64,000 bases of DNA from Nitrospirota bacterium (GCA_021826965.1 JAKAYA010000004.1:1-64000), one strand, 5' to 3'. Positions 1-10,712 are shown, counted from the first letter of the stretch. Translations and numbers: made by a program. Notes: a model not told the origin generated them from the letters alone.

Positions 1-236
1 TTCAAGACCATTGGATCATCCTGGACTGGAAGACCTCGGGTTCTGACCCGGTCGACTGTGATTTTCCGGGCAAGACGGAACGGAAGAAAGCCCGGCCTCG
101 ATCAAAAGAGTCCTTATTCTTTTGCCGGGACGACATTTGATCAGGAAGGCCTTCCCGGCTGATTTTCTGTCTGGGAAAGTGTTCCAAAAGAACATAAGGG
201 ATCGGGCTTCCCGTGAAGTCCGCGGAGGATCTCCTC
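1..236. other. Left-edge region with no supported gene
   Basis: This stretch lies 3' of the minus-strand ThDP enzyme that ends at 237. Open frames here are extensions or shadows of that gene and show no recognisable domain. I see no clear terminator, repeat or RNA gene. Confidence 0.5.
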
Positions 237-1928
237 CTAGCCTTCTGCCTCGGATGGCGAGGCAAAAAAACTCCGGATCTGGGAACGCGCGAAGGCCATG
301 ACCATTCCTGGGGTCAGGAGCGGAGGAATGTAGAGTTCCTTCGGATTGACGCGGGCATCGATCACATAAGGGACCGGAGAGGCGAAGGCGGCCTCGAGTG
401 ATCGGGGGACCTCTTCCGGTCTTTCCACCGTGCACCCATCCGCTCCGAAGGCCTGAGCCAAGGCAACAAAGTCGGGATTGGTAATCTTTGTCCCGAAGAC
501 GGGGTTGCCTTCCGCCGCCTCTTCGTATTCGATGAACTGGTAGGCCCCGTTGTTGTAAACGACCACCACAATGGGCAAATGATAGCGGACGGCGGTCGAG
601 AGATCTCCCAGAAGCATCCCGAACCCCCCGTCCCCCGTCAAGGCCACAACGGGTCGAGTTCTGGCGGCAAATTTGGCTCCGATTGCCGCCGGAAGAGCAA
701 ACCCCAGGGATCCGAGATTCGCGGACCACATAAAGCGCTGGGTTCCGCGGATATCGAGACAGTTGTTGGCCCATACGGTCACCGTTCCCGCATCGACCAG
801 GAAAAGGGTGTTCTCCGGAGAGCGTTCCCCGATTATCCTTGAAAGATCTCCCGGATGGAGGAGGCCATCCTCCTTGATCCGGATTCTTCCGGAAATTTCC
901 TTTTCCCGTTCCTTGCGCATCCGTTCAAGAAAAGAGCAGTCGGTCCGTTCACGCACCTCTTCGGAGAGCGCCGGAAGGATCTCCCGGGCTTCTCCCGGAA
1001 GGGCAACCGTCACCGGAACACGGCGTCCGATTCGGGAAGGATCGATATCGATCTGCACGACAGGGACATTCTCCGGATAGTATTCCCGGAAGGCGAAATC
1101 CGAGCCGACGACCAGAAGAGCGTCGCAATCCTGGATGGCATGATTGGCTGTTCGTGAACCCATCAAGCCGATGCCCCCCATGACCGATGGGTGTCGGGAA
1201 GGGAGAATGTCTTTCGAACGGGTGGTGTGGACGAGGGGAGCATTCAGCCGCCAGGAGAGGGCCAATAGGAGAGCTTCTGAACCTCTGGCTCCTTCTCCGT
1301 AAAGAACGGTAATCCGTGAGGATCGGTTCAGGATCTCACCCGCCCGCCGGATCTCGGAATGTGGAGAGCGGACGATCGCGTGGATCCGGAAACGTTCTTC
1401 TTCCCCGACGTTTGGTTGACCAGGAGCGGAAAGGCGCATGACATCCGACGGGATCGAGACGTGAGCTACGCCTTTCCGGCACAAGGCTTCCTGGACCGCT
1501 CTGGAGAGAACGGCTTCGAGGTTGTCCGGGGAACGGACTTCCTGATTATAGACTGCGACGTCCCCGAACAGGCGGAGCTGATCAATTTCCTGGGGTTTTC
1601 CCGTACCGATTTCGTCCCGGGGGATCTGCCCGGTGATCGCCAGGACGGGAACGTGATCCATCGCGGCATCGTAGAGACCGTTCAAAAGGTGGATCGCCCC
1701 CGGGCCCTGACATCCCACGCAGACTGCCAGATTCCCCGTCAGTTTGGCCTGGGCGCTGGCGGCGAAAGCGCCGGCCTCTTCATGACGCATCACCACGAAA
1801 TGGACCGCCTTCTGTTTGCGAAGAGACTCCATCAGAGAATCGATGGTGTCTCCCGGTATCCCGAAGACCTGTTCCACTTTCCTTTCGGCCAGGAAATCCA
1901 CAATGCGGTCGCTCACCGTCCGGGACAT
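237..1928 (-). CDS. Thiamine-diphosphate-dependent pyruvate oxidase/dehydrogenase (PoxB-like)
   Basis: A 563-residue member of the ThDP family that includes pyruvate oxidase and acetolactate synthase. The N-terminal PYR domain carries the conserved catalytic glutamate (RHEEAG, E50). A central domain follows, and the C-terminal PP domain has the ThDP/Mg signature GDGGFG near residue 430 with a downstream YNNGAYQ. The opening (GIPGD...) and the GQIPRDEIGTG segment fit PoxB-type enzymes, which decarboxylate pyruvate to acetate and CO2 and pass electrons to flavin and quinone; the quinone acceptor is inferred. The ATG is preceded by an AAGGAG-type ribosome site on the minus strand. It is monocistronic here, facing away from its neighbour. 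A related decarboxylase with another 2-oxoacid substrate cannot be excluded. Confidence 0.8.
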   Translation of the reverse strand: MSRTVSDRIVDFLAERKVEQVFGIPGDTIDSLMESLRKQKAVHFVVMRHEEAGAFAASAQAKLTGNLAVCVGCQGPGAIHLLNGLYDAAMDHVPVLAITGQIPRDEIGTGKPQEIDQLRLFGDVAVYNQEVRSPDNLEAVLSRAVQEALCRKGVAHVSIPSDVMRLSAPGQPNVGEEERFRIHAIVRSPHSEIRRAGEILNRSSRITVLYGEGARGSEALLLALSWRLNAPLVHTTRSKDILPSRHPSVMGGIGLMGSRTANHAIQDCDALLVVGSDFAFREYYPENVPVVQIDIDPSRIGRRVPVTVALPGEAREILPALSEEVRERTDCSFLERMRKEREKEISGRIRIKEDGLLHPGDLSRIIGERSPENTLFLVDAGTVTVWANNCLDIRGTQRFMWSANLGSLGFALPAAIGAKFAARTRPVVALTGDGGFGMLLGDLSTAVRYHLPIVVVVYNNGAYQFIEYEEAAEGNPVFGTKITNPDFVALAQAFGADGCTVERPEEVPRSLEAAFASPVPYVIDARVNPKELYIPPLLTPGMVMAFARSQIRSFFASPSEAEG

Positions 1929-2556
1929 CCTTCATTCTCCTTCTTGTTGCTGAGATGCCGGTCCCAGCGCATCCGGCATTTCCCGTTTCCGGAAGAATAT
2001 GGAGATCCGGTCTCTTGTTTCAACGATACTCTCCTGCGGGTTTTCGTCAAGTTCGAAAAGCAAAACGAACTAAGACACTCGAGAAGCCCAGAATCTGGAA
2101 GGAGGCTTTTATTCGGAGTCCGGGGTTGGATCTTTCTGTGGGTTCATATCCCTTGATCTGCGAACACGGGAGTTTGCGGAATCCTTCAGGACCCTCGAAT
2201 GGGACTCTTGACGGTGGGGTAAGAGATTCCCATCAATGAAGACCCGTTCGGTCGCCACACATTTTTCCACTCTCAAGAGCTACCCGAGAATCTTCGTTCC
2301 TGAAGGTCCGAACGGTTCAGAGGAATGTTCCGGATCATGTTTCCGCATGAAGATCCCTGACCAGAAATCATAGGCGATGAGTCAGCTGGAGATTTTTATG
2401 CAATCCTTTCTTCATTATTTATTTTATTGCTTTTTTAAATTTATGATCATAATTATTTATTGAAAATTTTGTTGAAAAAAATAAAATCTGTGATAGGATC
2501 TTTTCGGAGACCACTGGGGGGTCTGTGCCCCATAACTGGGAGAAAGGAATTAGCTG
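1929..2556. other. Long divergent intergenic region
   Basis: About 630 bp between the divergent ThDP enzyme and the M23 peptidase. No ORF here has a convincing start or domain. Positions 2400-2495 are strikingly AT-rich compared with the surrounding DNA and end in a promoter-like element. A short G4/C4 inverted repeat lies at about 2515-2532. No tRNA or other RNA gene was recognised. Confidence 0.5.
2472..2499 (+). promoter_or_regulatory. Putative sigma70-type promoter for the M23 peptidase gene
   Basis: TTGAAA at 2472-2477 and TAGGAT at 2494-2499 are separated by 16 bp inside an AT-rich tract. They lie about 57 bp upstream of the peptidase start. This is based on consensus match only. Confidence 0.45.
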
Positions 2557-3558
2557 ATGTTTCCAGTGGAAACGCCGGTCCTGAAGAAAAAAAAGAGATC
2601 CTTTCCCTTATCGGGATTCCGGATTTATTTTTTCGAATCCGACATCAAGATAAAATCCGACAATCTTCGTTCAAATAAATTGATGAATTTGTTTTGGGCC
2701 GGAATGATCAGCTCCGTGCTCGGGGCCATCCTGATTCTTGTCTTTGCCGTTTTCTTGAAGACTCCCCTTTTCATGAAGATGCATGATGTTCAAAAGCAAT
2801 TGGCCACGGAAAATCGGTCCGTGCTTTCCCTCTACCAGCGACTGGGAGAAATCCATAAACAGATCGAATCCCTGGTGACGAAAGAGCGGAGAATCGCCTT
2901 GATCATGGGGAAGAAGGAATCGGTGGGCGGAGCTCTTATGGGAGTGGGTGGTCGGGATTCCTGGATGGCTCCGGCCGACATGATTGTCGCCTATACGGGA
3001 AACGGAGTTTTTCGCAGGATTGATCGCGTTCTGGAAGTTGAACGCCGGGAGTTGCTGGAACGGGAAGTGGAATTGAACCGTCTTGCAAACGCCATGAGTC
3101 TGGAGCAGGAAAGATGGCTCCGCATCCCCAGTATTCATCCGGTCAATGGGATTGAGACCTCGCCGTTCGGTTGGCGCAATTCTCCGTTTGGATACGGAAG
3201 GGAATTTCATCCGGGTATCGACTTTGGGGCCAGGATGGGGACACCGGTGATGGCGACGGCAGCCGGAGTGGTGATCTGGGTGGGATGGGATGCAGGGTTT
3301 GGTAAAACAGTAAAGATCCGCCATGTTGACGGAATTGTCACTCTTTTCGGACACCTGAGCCGCTATTTCGTTCATATGGGAGACAGCGTGAAGAGAGGGC
3401 AGGTGATCGCGGCCCTTGGCAACACAGGCATGTCGACCGGTCCGCACCTTCATTACGAAATTCTGGTCAACGCCAAGCCCGTGAATCCTCTCCGGTATTT
3501 TATCGTGGACTCCTTTCCGAGGGCCCGTATCGCCATGAACCATCGTCGCCGTTTTTGA
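2557..3558 (+). CDS. Membrane-anchored M23-family murein metallopeptidase
   Basis: A 333-residue protein with a basic cytoplasmic N-terminus, one membrane segment (about residues 43-68), a helical, probably coiled-coil linker (about 75-190), and a C-terminal LytM/M23 domain. The zinc motifs are intact: HPGID gives H218 and D222, and HLHYE gives H297 and H299. The family cleaves peptidoglycan cross-bridges or acts as a divisome activator. All metal ligands are present, so it should be an active endopeptidase in the periplasm, tethered to the inner membrane. The ATG follows a GGAGAAAGGA ribosome site. It appears to be transcribed alone from the promoter at about 2472. Confidence 0.88.
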   Translation: MFPVETPVLKKKKRSFPLSGFRIYFFESDIKIKSDNLRSNKLMNLFWAGMISSVLGAILILVFAVFLKTPLFMKMHDVQKQLATENRSVLSLYQRLGEIHKQIESLVTKERRIALIMGKKESVGGALMGVGGRDSWMAPADMIVAYTGNGVFRRIDRVLEVERRELLEREVELNRLANAMSLEQERWLRIPSIHPVNGIETSPFGWRNSPFGYGREFHPGIDFGARMGTPVMATAAGVVIWVGWDAGFGKTVKIRHVDGIVTLFGHLSRYFVHMGDSVKRGQVIAALGNTGMSTGPHLHYEILVNAKPVNPLRYFIVDSFPRARIAMNHRRRF

Positions 3559-3875
3559 TCTCCGACCCCCACCTCATCTTTATGGGCAGCCTCTTTCATG
3601 CTTTCTCGATGGATCTCCGTCGATTTCCCCTTGTCTGGCGGGACTTTTTCTTTTAGAACATAATTCCTTAAGACTGCATGAAGAGGACGCAAAAGGCGGG
3701 AACTTTCCGGCGGTTTGACTGCGCAACAATTTCATCAAAACATCTTCGACGTTGGCCTCCAGCAGCGATTTTCGCCAGGTTTCCTTCCTTGACACCGGAT
3801 CAGTGCCGGGGTAGTATTTTTCAAGAGAGATTCCCGTTTTCTCTTGGCAGATAACCGGGAAGAGGAGATGGTCTG
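3559..3875. other. Intergenic region upstream of clpC
   Basis: About 317 bp without a supportable gene. Its right end contains a consensus-like promoter (3789-3817). Minus-strand open frames across it have no recognisable domain and no good ribosome site. Confidence 0.5.
3789..3817 (+). promoter_or_regulatory. Strong sigma70-type promoter of clpC
   Basis: TTGACA at 3789-3794, a 17-bp spacer, and TAGTAT at 3812-3817, about 58 bp before the clpC start. The -35 is exact consensus and the spacing ideal. No CtsR-type repeat was noticed next to it. Confidence 0.7.
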
Positions 3876-6317
3876 ATGATGGACAAATTCACGGAAAAAG
3901 GCCGTAAGGTAATCATTATGGCCCGGGAAGAAGCGGAGAAGCACCAGAACGATTATCTGGGAACCGAGCATATCGTCCTGGCCCTGGTGCGTGAGCAGGA
4001 CGGGATTCCCGTCGCGGTCCTGAAAAGGATGGGGCTGACACCGGACCAGATCCGCATGGAAATTGAACGCAATCTGCTCGGGGGAACGTCCACGCTGACC
4101 TTCGGAGAGCTTCCACTGACTCCACGCGTCAAGAAAGTCATCGAATATTCCGTTGATGAAGCCCGTTTGCTGGGCCACACGCATATTGGCAGCGAGCATC
4201 TTCTTCTCGGTGTGTTACGGGAGGAAGACGGCATCGGAGGAAAGATCCTGCGGGCTCTTGGCGCCAATCTCATGGCGGCAAGACAGTTGACCGCGAGCCT
4301 TCTGAAGAGGGCGAACACGAATGTATCCCGGGAAAAGGAGCGGAAAAGCAATACGCCCGCCCTGGACGACTTTGGGCGCGACCTGACCCAGATGGCATCC
4401 GAAGGGCAGCTCGATCCGGTTATCGGAAGATTTGACGAGATTGAAAGGGTTCTTCAGATTCTCGGGCGACGGACGAAAAACAATCCCGTTCTGATCGGTG
4501 AGTCTGGTGTCGGCAAGACCGCCATCGTGGAAGGACTGGCTCAACGGATCGTGAACGCCGAAGTTCCGGACAACCTCCTGAACAAACGGGTCATCGCGCT
4601 GGATCTCGGCTCCCTGGTGGCCGGCACAAAATACCGGGGACAGTTCGAGGAACGTCTCAAGATCGTCATGAAGGAAGTCGTAACGGCCGGCAACATCATT
4701 ATCTTCATCGACGAGCTGCACACACTGGTGGGTGCCGGAGCCGCAGAGGGCTCCATCGACGCCTCGAACATGCTGAAGCCGGCCCTTTCCCGGGGCGAAA
4801 TCCAGTGTATCGGGGCCACCACTCTGGACGAGTACAGAAAGTATATCGAGAAGGACGGTGCACTGAAACGGCGCTTCCAGTCCATTTTTGTGGACGAGCC
4901 GCCGATCGACGAGGCGGAAAGAATCATTCACGGACTGAAAGACCGGTATGAAGAGCATCATGGCGTCCAGATCACTGATGATGCGATCCACGATGCGGTA
5001 ACCCTGTCCGAGCGCTATGTGACGGATCGGTTCCTGCCGGACAAGGCGATCGATATTATTGACGAAGCCGGATCCCGGGCCAAGCTGAAAAGCTTTTCCC
5101 TTCCCGAGGAAATCAAAGAGCTCGACCAGTCCTTGAAGAAGGTCGTACGCGAAAAGGAAAAGGCCATCCGCGTCCAGAATTTTGAGGAGGCCGTTCGCTT
5201 GCGCGCCCAGGAAGACATGCTGAAAAAGCAGGGCGAGGACGAAAAGCGGAAGTGGAAGGAAGAGCAGGAGAAAAACCGTCCAACCATCGGTCGGGAAGAA
5301 GTTTCTGTCATCGTTTCGAAAATGACGGGCATACCGCTCTACAAGATCGAGGAAGGGGAGAGCGAACGGTTGCTCAAGCTCGAAGGGGAGCTTCACCGGA
5401 GGATCGTGGGCCAGGAAGAGGCCCTTTCCGCGGTGGCCCGCGCCATAAGGCGTTCGAGAGCCGGCATCAAGGGCGAAAAAAGGCCGATCGGATCGTTCAT
5501 TTTCCTCGGGCCGACCGGAGTCGGGAAAACCGAACTTGCCCGCACGCTTGCAGAAACGCTGTTCGGGGACGAAGATGCCCTGATTCGGGTCGACATGTCC
5601 GAATACATGGAACGTTTCAATGTTTCCAGGCTGACGGGCGCACCTCCCGGCTATGTCGGGTATGAGGAGGGCGGACAGCTGACGGAACGGGTTCGCCGGA
5701 GACCGTATTCTGTCGTCCTGTTCGACGAGATCGAGAAGGCCCATCCGGACATGTTCAATGTGCTTCTGCAGATCCTCGATGATGGTTACATCACGGACAG
5801 CCTCGGACGGAAGGTTGATTTCAAGAACACGGTCCTGATCATGACGTCGAACCTGGGTGCCCGTTCGATCGAAAAAGAGGGCTCGCTGGGTTTCCAGAGG
5901 GCAGGTATCGATTCCAAGGAGAAGTTCGTCCGGGATTCGATTCATGAAGAACTGAGGCGCACATTCAATCCGGAATTTCTGAACCGTGTGGATGAGATCG
6001 TCATTTTCCATCCGCTTGCGGAAGTGCATCTGGAAGCGATCGTGGATCTTCGCATTGCCGACCTGAACAAGCGTCTTGCCGAAAAAGGTTTGATGGTGGA
6101 GATCGATCCGGAAGTTCGGAAATGGCTTGTGAAGGAAGGGTACGAGCCGCATTACGGGGCCCGGCCGATGCGCCGCGCAATCCAGCGGCATATCGAAGAC
6201 AGGCTTTCGGAAATGATCATTGGAGGACGCTTCAAGGAGTCCCAGAAGATTCGCGTGGTTCTTCGGGAAGGGCAACCCGTTTTTCTCGAGGAAGACGTCT
6301 TGGCCGGGATCAGCTGA
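3876..6317 (+). CDS. clpC: Clp ATPase ClpC, AAA+ unfoldase
   Basis: An 813-residue class I Clp/Hsp100 ATPase. In order it has two Clp N-repeats (about 1-145), AAA+ module 1 with Walker A GESGVGKT at about 208, a UVR-type helical segment at about 420-445, AAA+ module 2 with Walker A GPTGVGKT at about 545, and a C-terminal D2-small domain. The UVR segment and short middle region place it in ClpC rather than ClpB. It should unfold substrates for ClpP; no clpP lies in the window. The ATG follows a GGAAGAGGAG ribosome site. The mcsA/mcsB/ctsR genes that accompany clpC in Firmicutes are absent here. Confidence 0.93.
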   Translation: MMDKFTEKGRKVIIMAREEAEKHQNDYLGTEHIVLALVREQDGIPVAVLKRMGLTPDQIRMEIERNLLGGTSTLTFGELPLTPRVKKVIEYSVDEARLLGHTHIGSEHLLLGVLREEDGIGGKILRALGANLMAARQLTASLLKRANTNVSREKERKSNTPALDDFGRDLTQMASEGQLDPVIGRFDEIERVLQILGRRTKNNPVLIGESGVGKTAIVEGLAQRIVNAEVPDNLLNKRVIALDLGSLVAGTKYRGQFEERLKIVMKEVVTAGNIIIFIDELHTLVGAGAAEGSIDASNMLKPALSRGEIQCIGATTLDEYRKYIEKDGALKRRFQSIFVDEPPIDEAERIIHGLKDRYEEHHGVQITDDAIHDAVTLSERYVTDRFLPDKAIDIIDEAGSRAKLKSFSLPEEIKELDQSLKKVVREKEKAIRVQNFEEAVRLRAQEDMLKKQGEDEKRKWKEEQEKNRPTIGREEVSVIVSKMTGIPLYKIEEGESERLLKLEGELHRRIVGQEEALSAVARAIRRSRAGIKGEKRPIGSFIFLGPTGVGKTELARTLAETLFGDEDALIRVDMSEYMERFNVSRLTGAPPGYVGYEEGGQLTERVRRRPYSVVLFDEIEKAHPDMFNVLLQILDDGYITDSLGRKVDFKNTVLIMTSNLGARSIEKEGSLGFQRAGIDSKEKFVRDSIHEELRRTFNPEFLNRVDEIVIFHPLAEVHLEAIVDLRIADLNKRLAEKGLMVEIDPEVRKWLVKEGYEPHYGARPMRRAIQRHIEDRLSEMIIGGRFKESQKIRVVLREGQPVFLEEDVLAGIS

Positions 6318-6345
6318 TCCGGAAGGTTTTTGGAGTGACCCTTCA

Positions 6346-7383
6346 TTGATTCTCGGTATTGAAACATCGTGTGACGATACATCCGTGGCCCTGGTGGATA
6401 TGACCGGGGCCATTTTATTTCATCGTGTCCATTCACAGGAAAATCTGCATGGTACCTACGGCGGGGTCGTTCCGGAAGTCGCCTCGCGCGCGCATGTCGA
6501 TGTTCTGCCAGCCATGGTCCGATCCGCCTTGCAAGAAACCGCGACTTCCCCTTCCCGGCTCCAGGGAATCGCCGTGACCAGAGGGCCTGGACTCCTGGGC
6601 TCCCTGCTGACGGGAATTGCCTTTGCCAAGGGGATGGCCGCTCCATTACGCCTCCCGCTGATCGGCGTCGATCATGTCCAGGCCCATTTGCGCGCCTGTC
6701 TCGATTCGATGGAGACACTCGAGGGAAAAGCCATCGGGCTCGTCATCTCGGGAGGCCATACACATTTGTTCCGGATTGAAAGATGGCCGGACATGGATCT
6801 GCTTTCGCAGACGGTGGATGATGCGGCCGGAGAAGCGTTCGACAAGGGGGCCAAAATTCTGGGTCTTCCCTATCCCGGAGGACCGTCCATCCAGAGGGAA
6901 GCGGCCAAAAACACGCTTCCCCTGTTAGCGCTGACAAAAAAAAAGATTCGGACGGAAAATCCACTGGACTTCAGTTTCAGCGGGTTGAAAACGGCATTCA
7001 CCTTGACGGTCCGGAAAACGGTTGTCGATGAAAGGATGCGTGCGCTCCTGGCTGCGTCACTTCAGCAGGCAATCATCGAGCACGTCATGGACCGGATCGA
7101 ACGGATTGTGGCGCTGGAATCTCCCGCACATCTTCTGGTTGGAGGAGGGGTCAGCGCCAATGGCCTCTTGCGCGACAGACTCGATGCCTTTGCGAAGGAT
7201 CGGGGGATTGCTCTCCATCTGTCCCCTCTTTCCCTTGCACGAGACAATGCCCTCATGATCGCCCAGCACGGCAGGGAGCGATTCCTGGCTGGGAACTACA
7301 CCCCCTACCCCTACGAATCTTTTTCTCCTTATCCCCGAGAGACAACCGACATCCGGGTGAAAAAAAGCGTTCCCCAATCCTGA
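6346..7383 (+). CDS. tsaD: tRNA N6-threonylcarbamoyladenosine synthase subunit TsaD
   Basis: A 345-residue ASKHA-fold protein that transfers threonylcarbamoyl from TC-AMP to A37 of ANN-decoding tRNAs together with TsaB and TsaE. The N-terminus LILGIETSCDDTS is the family opening, so the TTG at 6346, just after a TTTGGAG ribosome site, is the best start; the longer upstream frame runs inside clpC. Metal-binding histidines are seen in GVDHVQAH, followed by VISGGHT and a C-terminal GGGVSAN/RDNALM segment. It lies 28 bp after clpC and is probably co-transcribed with it. Confidence 0.92.
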   Translation: MILGIETSCDDTSVALVDMTGAILFHRVHSQENLHGTYGGVVPEVASRAHVDVLPAMVRSALQETATSPSRLQGIAVTRGPGLLGSLLTGIAFAKGMAAPLRLPLIGVDHVQAHLRACLDSMETLEGKAIGLVISGGHTHLFRIERWPDMDLLSQTVDDAAGEAFDKGAKILGLPYPGGPSIQREAAKNTLPLLALTKKKIRTENPLDFSFSGLKTAFTLTVRKTVVDERMRALLAASLQQAIIEHVMDRIERIVALESPAHLLVGGGVSANGLLRDRLDAFAKDRGIALHLSPLSLARDNALMIAQHGRERFLAGNYTPYPYESFSPYPRETTDIRVKKSVPQS

Positions 7384-7499
7384 CTTCTCGTAACCGCAAG
7401 GGATTGCAATTGAGAGAATTGACCGATCATGATACGATTCGAAAATTGCCTCTTTTTGTCAGAACGTTCCTGTCATGATTTACTTGTCGAGGAGTCACA

Positions 7500-9287
7500 G
7501 TGCTTGAGATCTGGGTGCGCGACGCGATTTCCGACGTTCTCCGGTCTTATCTGAAAGATATCGGACAGGAGAATGACATCGCCACGTTGTTACCGAAGGG
7601 AATTCGTCTGGAGTTTCCCAAAAAGGAAGGTTTCGGAGAAATCTCCACCCCGCTGGCGATGCATCTTTCTCCCTTGCTGAAAATTTCCCCCCGCAAAATC
7701 GCCGAGACTCTCTCTCCGGCGCTTGCATCCTTTCCCCTTTTCCGGTCGGTCGATATCGCCGGACCGGGATATCTGAATTTTACCTTTTCGGAAGAGTCGA
7801 TCCGGGAAACGCTTCGGAAAATATTGGACCCCCATTCGGACCTGGTGGTTCCTGAGGAAGGAAAGCGACGGATCCTGCTCGAATTCGTGAGCGCGAATCC
7901 GACCGGTCCTCTCCATGTCGGGCACGGTCGGGGAGCCGCCTACGGGGATGCCCTGTCACGCGTTCTGAAAGCCGCCGGACACGATGTGACAACCGAGTAT
8001 TACATCAACGATGCGGGAAACCAGATGGAGATGCTGGGACGTTCGACATGTCTGGCCTGGAGGAAGCTTCAGCGGACAGTTTCCGAGTCGGAGGAAACAG
8101 ACTTCCTGAAAGGCGCGACCCCTTACAAGGGGGATTATATCCGCGAGATCGCACAGGAAATGATCGACACCCCGGGTCTGCTCTCCGTCGAGGAAGCCCG
8201 TGCGGCACTCGACCCGGAAGCGCCGGAATCAAGCTATCTGAGCCGGTTTACGGAATTTTCCCAAGACCGGATCATGGACGGGATCCGGGAAGACCTCCGG
8301 CAATTCGGCGTGCCGTTTGACGTGTTCTTTTCCGAGAAAGTCCTGCACGAGAAAAAGGAAGGGGAGGGATCGGACGCCATCTCCCGATGGATAGGCCGGA
8401 TTCGGGAAGCGTCGGCAGACGCGCGGGAACACAGTGTTCCCGACGTCTATGAATCGGACGGAGCTCTCTGGCTCAGAACGACTGTCCTGGGGGACGACAA
8501 GGACCGGGTTCTGCTTCGAAGCGATGGACGGCTGACCTATTTTGCGGCGGATATCGCCTATCACGCTCTCAAGATGGAGAGAGGGTTCGATGTCCTGATC
8601 GACGTGTGGGGGGCCGACCATCATGGTTATATTCCGAGGATGGACGCGGCTGTGCGAACGCTTTCCCGACTTCTCGACCGTCCTGTCGAGTTTCGCGTGG
8701 CCCTGATCCAGCTTGTCAGTCTCGTCCGGGACGGACGGCCCGTGAGCATGTCGACCCGGGGAGGGGAATTCGTGACCCTTCGGGAAGTCCTTGACGAAGT
8801 GGGTAACGATGCCACGCGCTTTTCGTATCTGACCCGGTCGCACGAATCCTCTCTGGAATTTGATCTGAACAAGGCGAAGGAACGTTCCATGGACAATCCG
8901 GTCTATTATGTCCAATACGCCCACGCCCGGGTCAAAAGCCTTCTCCGACAGGCCGACGCTCGGGGTCTGCCCATTCCGTCCGTCTGGACAGCGGCCGATC
9001 TCGAATCCCTCGGAGAGCCGGCCGAACGGGACCTGGTCCGTTTTCTCGACCGCTTTTCCATGATTGTGAACGATGTTTCCCGGTCTCTGGAAGTACACCC
9101 CCTGACGGAATATCTGACCGATCTCGCGGGACGCTACCACCATTTTTACTTCCATCACCGGATCCTGTCCCAGGAGCCACAGGACCGGAGCCTGACATTC
9201 GCCCGGATCGCTCTTTCCGTCGCTGTCGGCCGTGTACTGGAAAAAGGATTGGGTCTGTTGGGAATTTCCGCTCCGGATGTGATGTGA
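7500..9287 (+). CDS. argS: Arginyl-tRNA synthetase
   Basis: A 595-residue class Ia synthetase that charges tRNA-Arg. The HIGH motif appears as HVGHGRG at about 139-145, and the KMSKS position as SMSTRGG at about 415, the usual ArgRS variant. The N-terminal Add1 tRNA-binding domain and the C-terminal helical anticodon-binding domain (DALR) are both present. It starts at GTG 7500 after CGAGGAG. The tgt gene starts one base after the stop codon, so the two are probably translationally coupled. Confidence 0.95.
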   Translation: MLEIWVRDAISDVLRSYLKDIGQENDIATLLPKGIRLEFPKKEGFGEISTPLAMHLSPLLKISPRKIAETLSPALASFPLFRSVDIAGPGYLNFTFSEESIRETLRKILDPHSDLVVPEEGKRRILLEFVSANPTGPLHVGHGRGAAYGDALSRVLKAAGHDVTTEYYINDAGNQMEMLGRSTCLAWRKLQRTVSESEETDFLKGATPYKGDYIREIAQEMIDTPGLLSVEEARAALDPEAPESSYLSRFTEFSQDRIMDGIREDLRQFGVPFDVFFSEKVLHEKKEGEGSDAISRWIGRIREASADAREHSVPDVYESDGALWLRTTVLGDDKDRVLLRSDGRLTYFAADIAYHALKMERGFDVLIDVWGADHHGYIPRMDAAVRTLSRLLDRPVEFRVALIQLVSLVRDGRPVSMSTRGGEFVTLREVLDEVGNDATRFSYLTRSHESSLEFDLNKAKERSMDNPVYYVQYAHARVKSLLRQADARGLPIPSVWTAADLESLGEPAERDLVRFLDRFSMIVNDVSRSLEVHPLTEYLTDLAGRYHHFYFHHRILSQEPQDRSLTFARIALSVAVGRVLEKGLGLLGISAPDVM

Positions 9288-9288
9288 C

Positions 9289-10425
9289 GTGAAGTTTCAC
9301 CTGGAATGGACGGAAGCATCGTCGGACGCCCGGACGGGAAGGATCGTCACGGACAAGGGAAGTTTCGAGACCCCCGCTTTTATGCCGGTGGCCACCCGGG
9401 GAACAGTCCGGGGTCTTCCGGTCGACCGGATCCGGGAAACCGGTGCCGGCATCCTTTTGGTCAATCTTTTTCATCTCTGGCTCCGACCCGGAGAGAAGGT
9501 TGTCCGGGAAGCCGGGGGCATTTCTCCTTTCATGGGATGGGGCGGTCCGGTGTTGGCCGACAGCGGAGGCTATCAAATCTATAGTCTCTCCGGATCGGTG
9601 CGCATTCGTGAAGAAGGTGCATTTTTCCAGTCACCATACGACGGACGAAAAGTCTTTCTCTCTCCCGAAGAGGTCGTCTCCGTCGGACAGTCGATGGGAA
9701 TCGACCTGATCATGGTGCTGGACCATCTTGTGTCCCCCGACTCTCCCCCGGAACTTCTGACGGAGGCACGGGACAGGACCTTGCGGTGGGCCAGGAGGTC
9801 CCTGGACGCCTCGACTCCGGAGGCCGCCATCTTCGGGATCGTACAGGGAGGATGTGATGCGGATGCCCGAAAATGGAGTGCCGGAATCCTGTCTTCGATG
9901 ACCGGTCGGGATGGGCAGTCGTTTGCGGGATTCGGAATTGGAGGACTGGGTATCGGGGAATCCTTCGACGTCCGGAACAGGATTGTCCGGGAGACCGTAG
10001 GGTTGTTGCCCGCGGAAAAACCACGCTATCTGATGGGGATCGGTTATCCCGAAGATCTCCTCGCCGGTATCGGTCAGGGCGTTGATCTCTTTGACTGCGT
10101 CCTGCCGACGCGGAACGGAAGAAATGGCATGGCGTTCACGTCCGGTGGCCGGGTTTCCATCCGCAATGCCCGGTTTCAGGACGACCGGGCACCCCTTGAC
10201 GCGCATTGTTCCTGCCCGGCGTGCACACAATACACCCGGGCGTATATCCACCATCTTTTTCGCAACGGGGAGATGCTGGGGCCTATTCTGAACACTGTCC
10301 ACAACCTGACGTACTACATGGATCTGATGTGCCAGGCACGAACCGAAATCCGTCAGGGAACGTTCGGCGCCTGGTCCCGACAGAAAATGGATTCTCTCCA
10401 ACAATCGGAAAGGGGTCGCTCATGA
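9289..10425 (+). CDS. tgt: Queuine/preQ1 tRNA-guanine transglycosylase
   Basis: A 378-residue TIM-barrel enzyme that exchanges G34 of GUN-anticodon tRNAs for preQ1. The base-binding DSGGYQ motif is near D91; most homologues have DSGGFQ. The nucleophile lies in DLFDCVLPTR (about D269), and the zinc site is CSCPAC plus a following histidine (about 307-325). NLFHLWLRPG replaces the more usual NTYHLMLRPG. The GTG start is almost adjacent to the argS stop. Its stop overlaps the yajC start (ATGA). This tgt-yajC-secD-secF order is common in bacteria. Confidence 0.94.
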   Translation: MKFHLEWTEASSDARTGRIVTDKGSFETPAFMPVATRGTVRGLPVDRIRETGAGILLVNLFHLWLRPGEKVVREAGGISPFMGWGGPVLADSGGYQIYSLSGSVRIREEGAFFQSPYDGRKVFLSPEEVVSVGQSMGIDLIMVLDHLVSPDSPPELLTEARDRTLRWARRSLDASTPEAAIFGIVQGGCDADARKWSAGILSSMTGRDGQSFAGFGIGGLGIGESFDVRNRIVRETVGLLPAEKPRYLMGIGYPEDLLAGIGQGVDLFDCVLPTRNGRNGMAFTSGGRVSIRNARFQDDRAPLDAHCSCPACTQYTRAYIHHLFRNGEMLGPILNTVHNLTYYMDLMCQARTEIRQGTFGAWSRQKMDSLQQSERGRS

Positions 10426-10712
10426 ACGCCCAACCACCCTCCGGCGGCGCGTCCGCCTTGCTCAATCTTCTCCCGATCCTTCTTTTTGTCGTTTTCCTGT
10501 ATCTTCTGATCATCTTGCCTCAGAAACGGCGCCAGAAAAAACATCAGTCGTTTTTGAGCGAGCTGAAAGAAGGAGACAGGGTTCTGCTTTCCGGGGGTCT
10601 CATCGGAACCGTCGCTTCCCTGGGCGACCGTACGGTGGAACTGGAAGTTGCGCCGTCCGTCCGCGTGACCGTTCTCAAGCAGACCATTATTTCCCTGGCT
10701 TCCGAAATATAG
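10422..10712 (+). CDS. yajC: Preprotein translocase subunit YajC
   Basis: A 96-residue protein with a single membrane span (about residues 15-33, LLPILLFVVFLYLLIILP) followed by a basic cytoplasmic domain. The KEGDRVLLSGGLIGTV segment is typical of YajC. It joins SecDF-YidC to support SecYEG export. The ATG overlaps the tgt stop, and the gene is followed by secD 46 bp downstream. Confidence 0.92.
   Translation: MNAQPPSGGASALLNLLPILLFVVFLYLLIILPQKRRQKKHQSFLSELKEGDRVLLSGGLIGTVASLGDRTVELEVAPSVRVTVLKQTIISLASEI

Noticed and set aside
4215-6413. Long minus-strand open frame (about 730 codons) opposite clpC
   Set aside because: Shadow of clpC; low-complexity His/Gln/Arg-rich translation with no domain.
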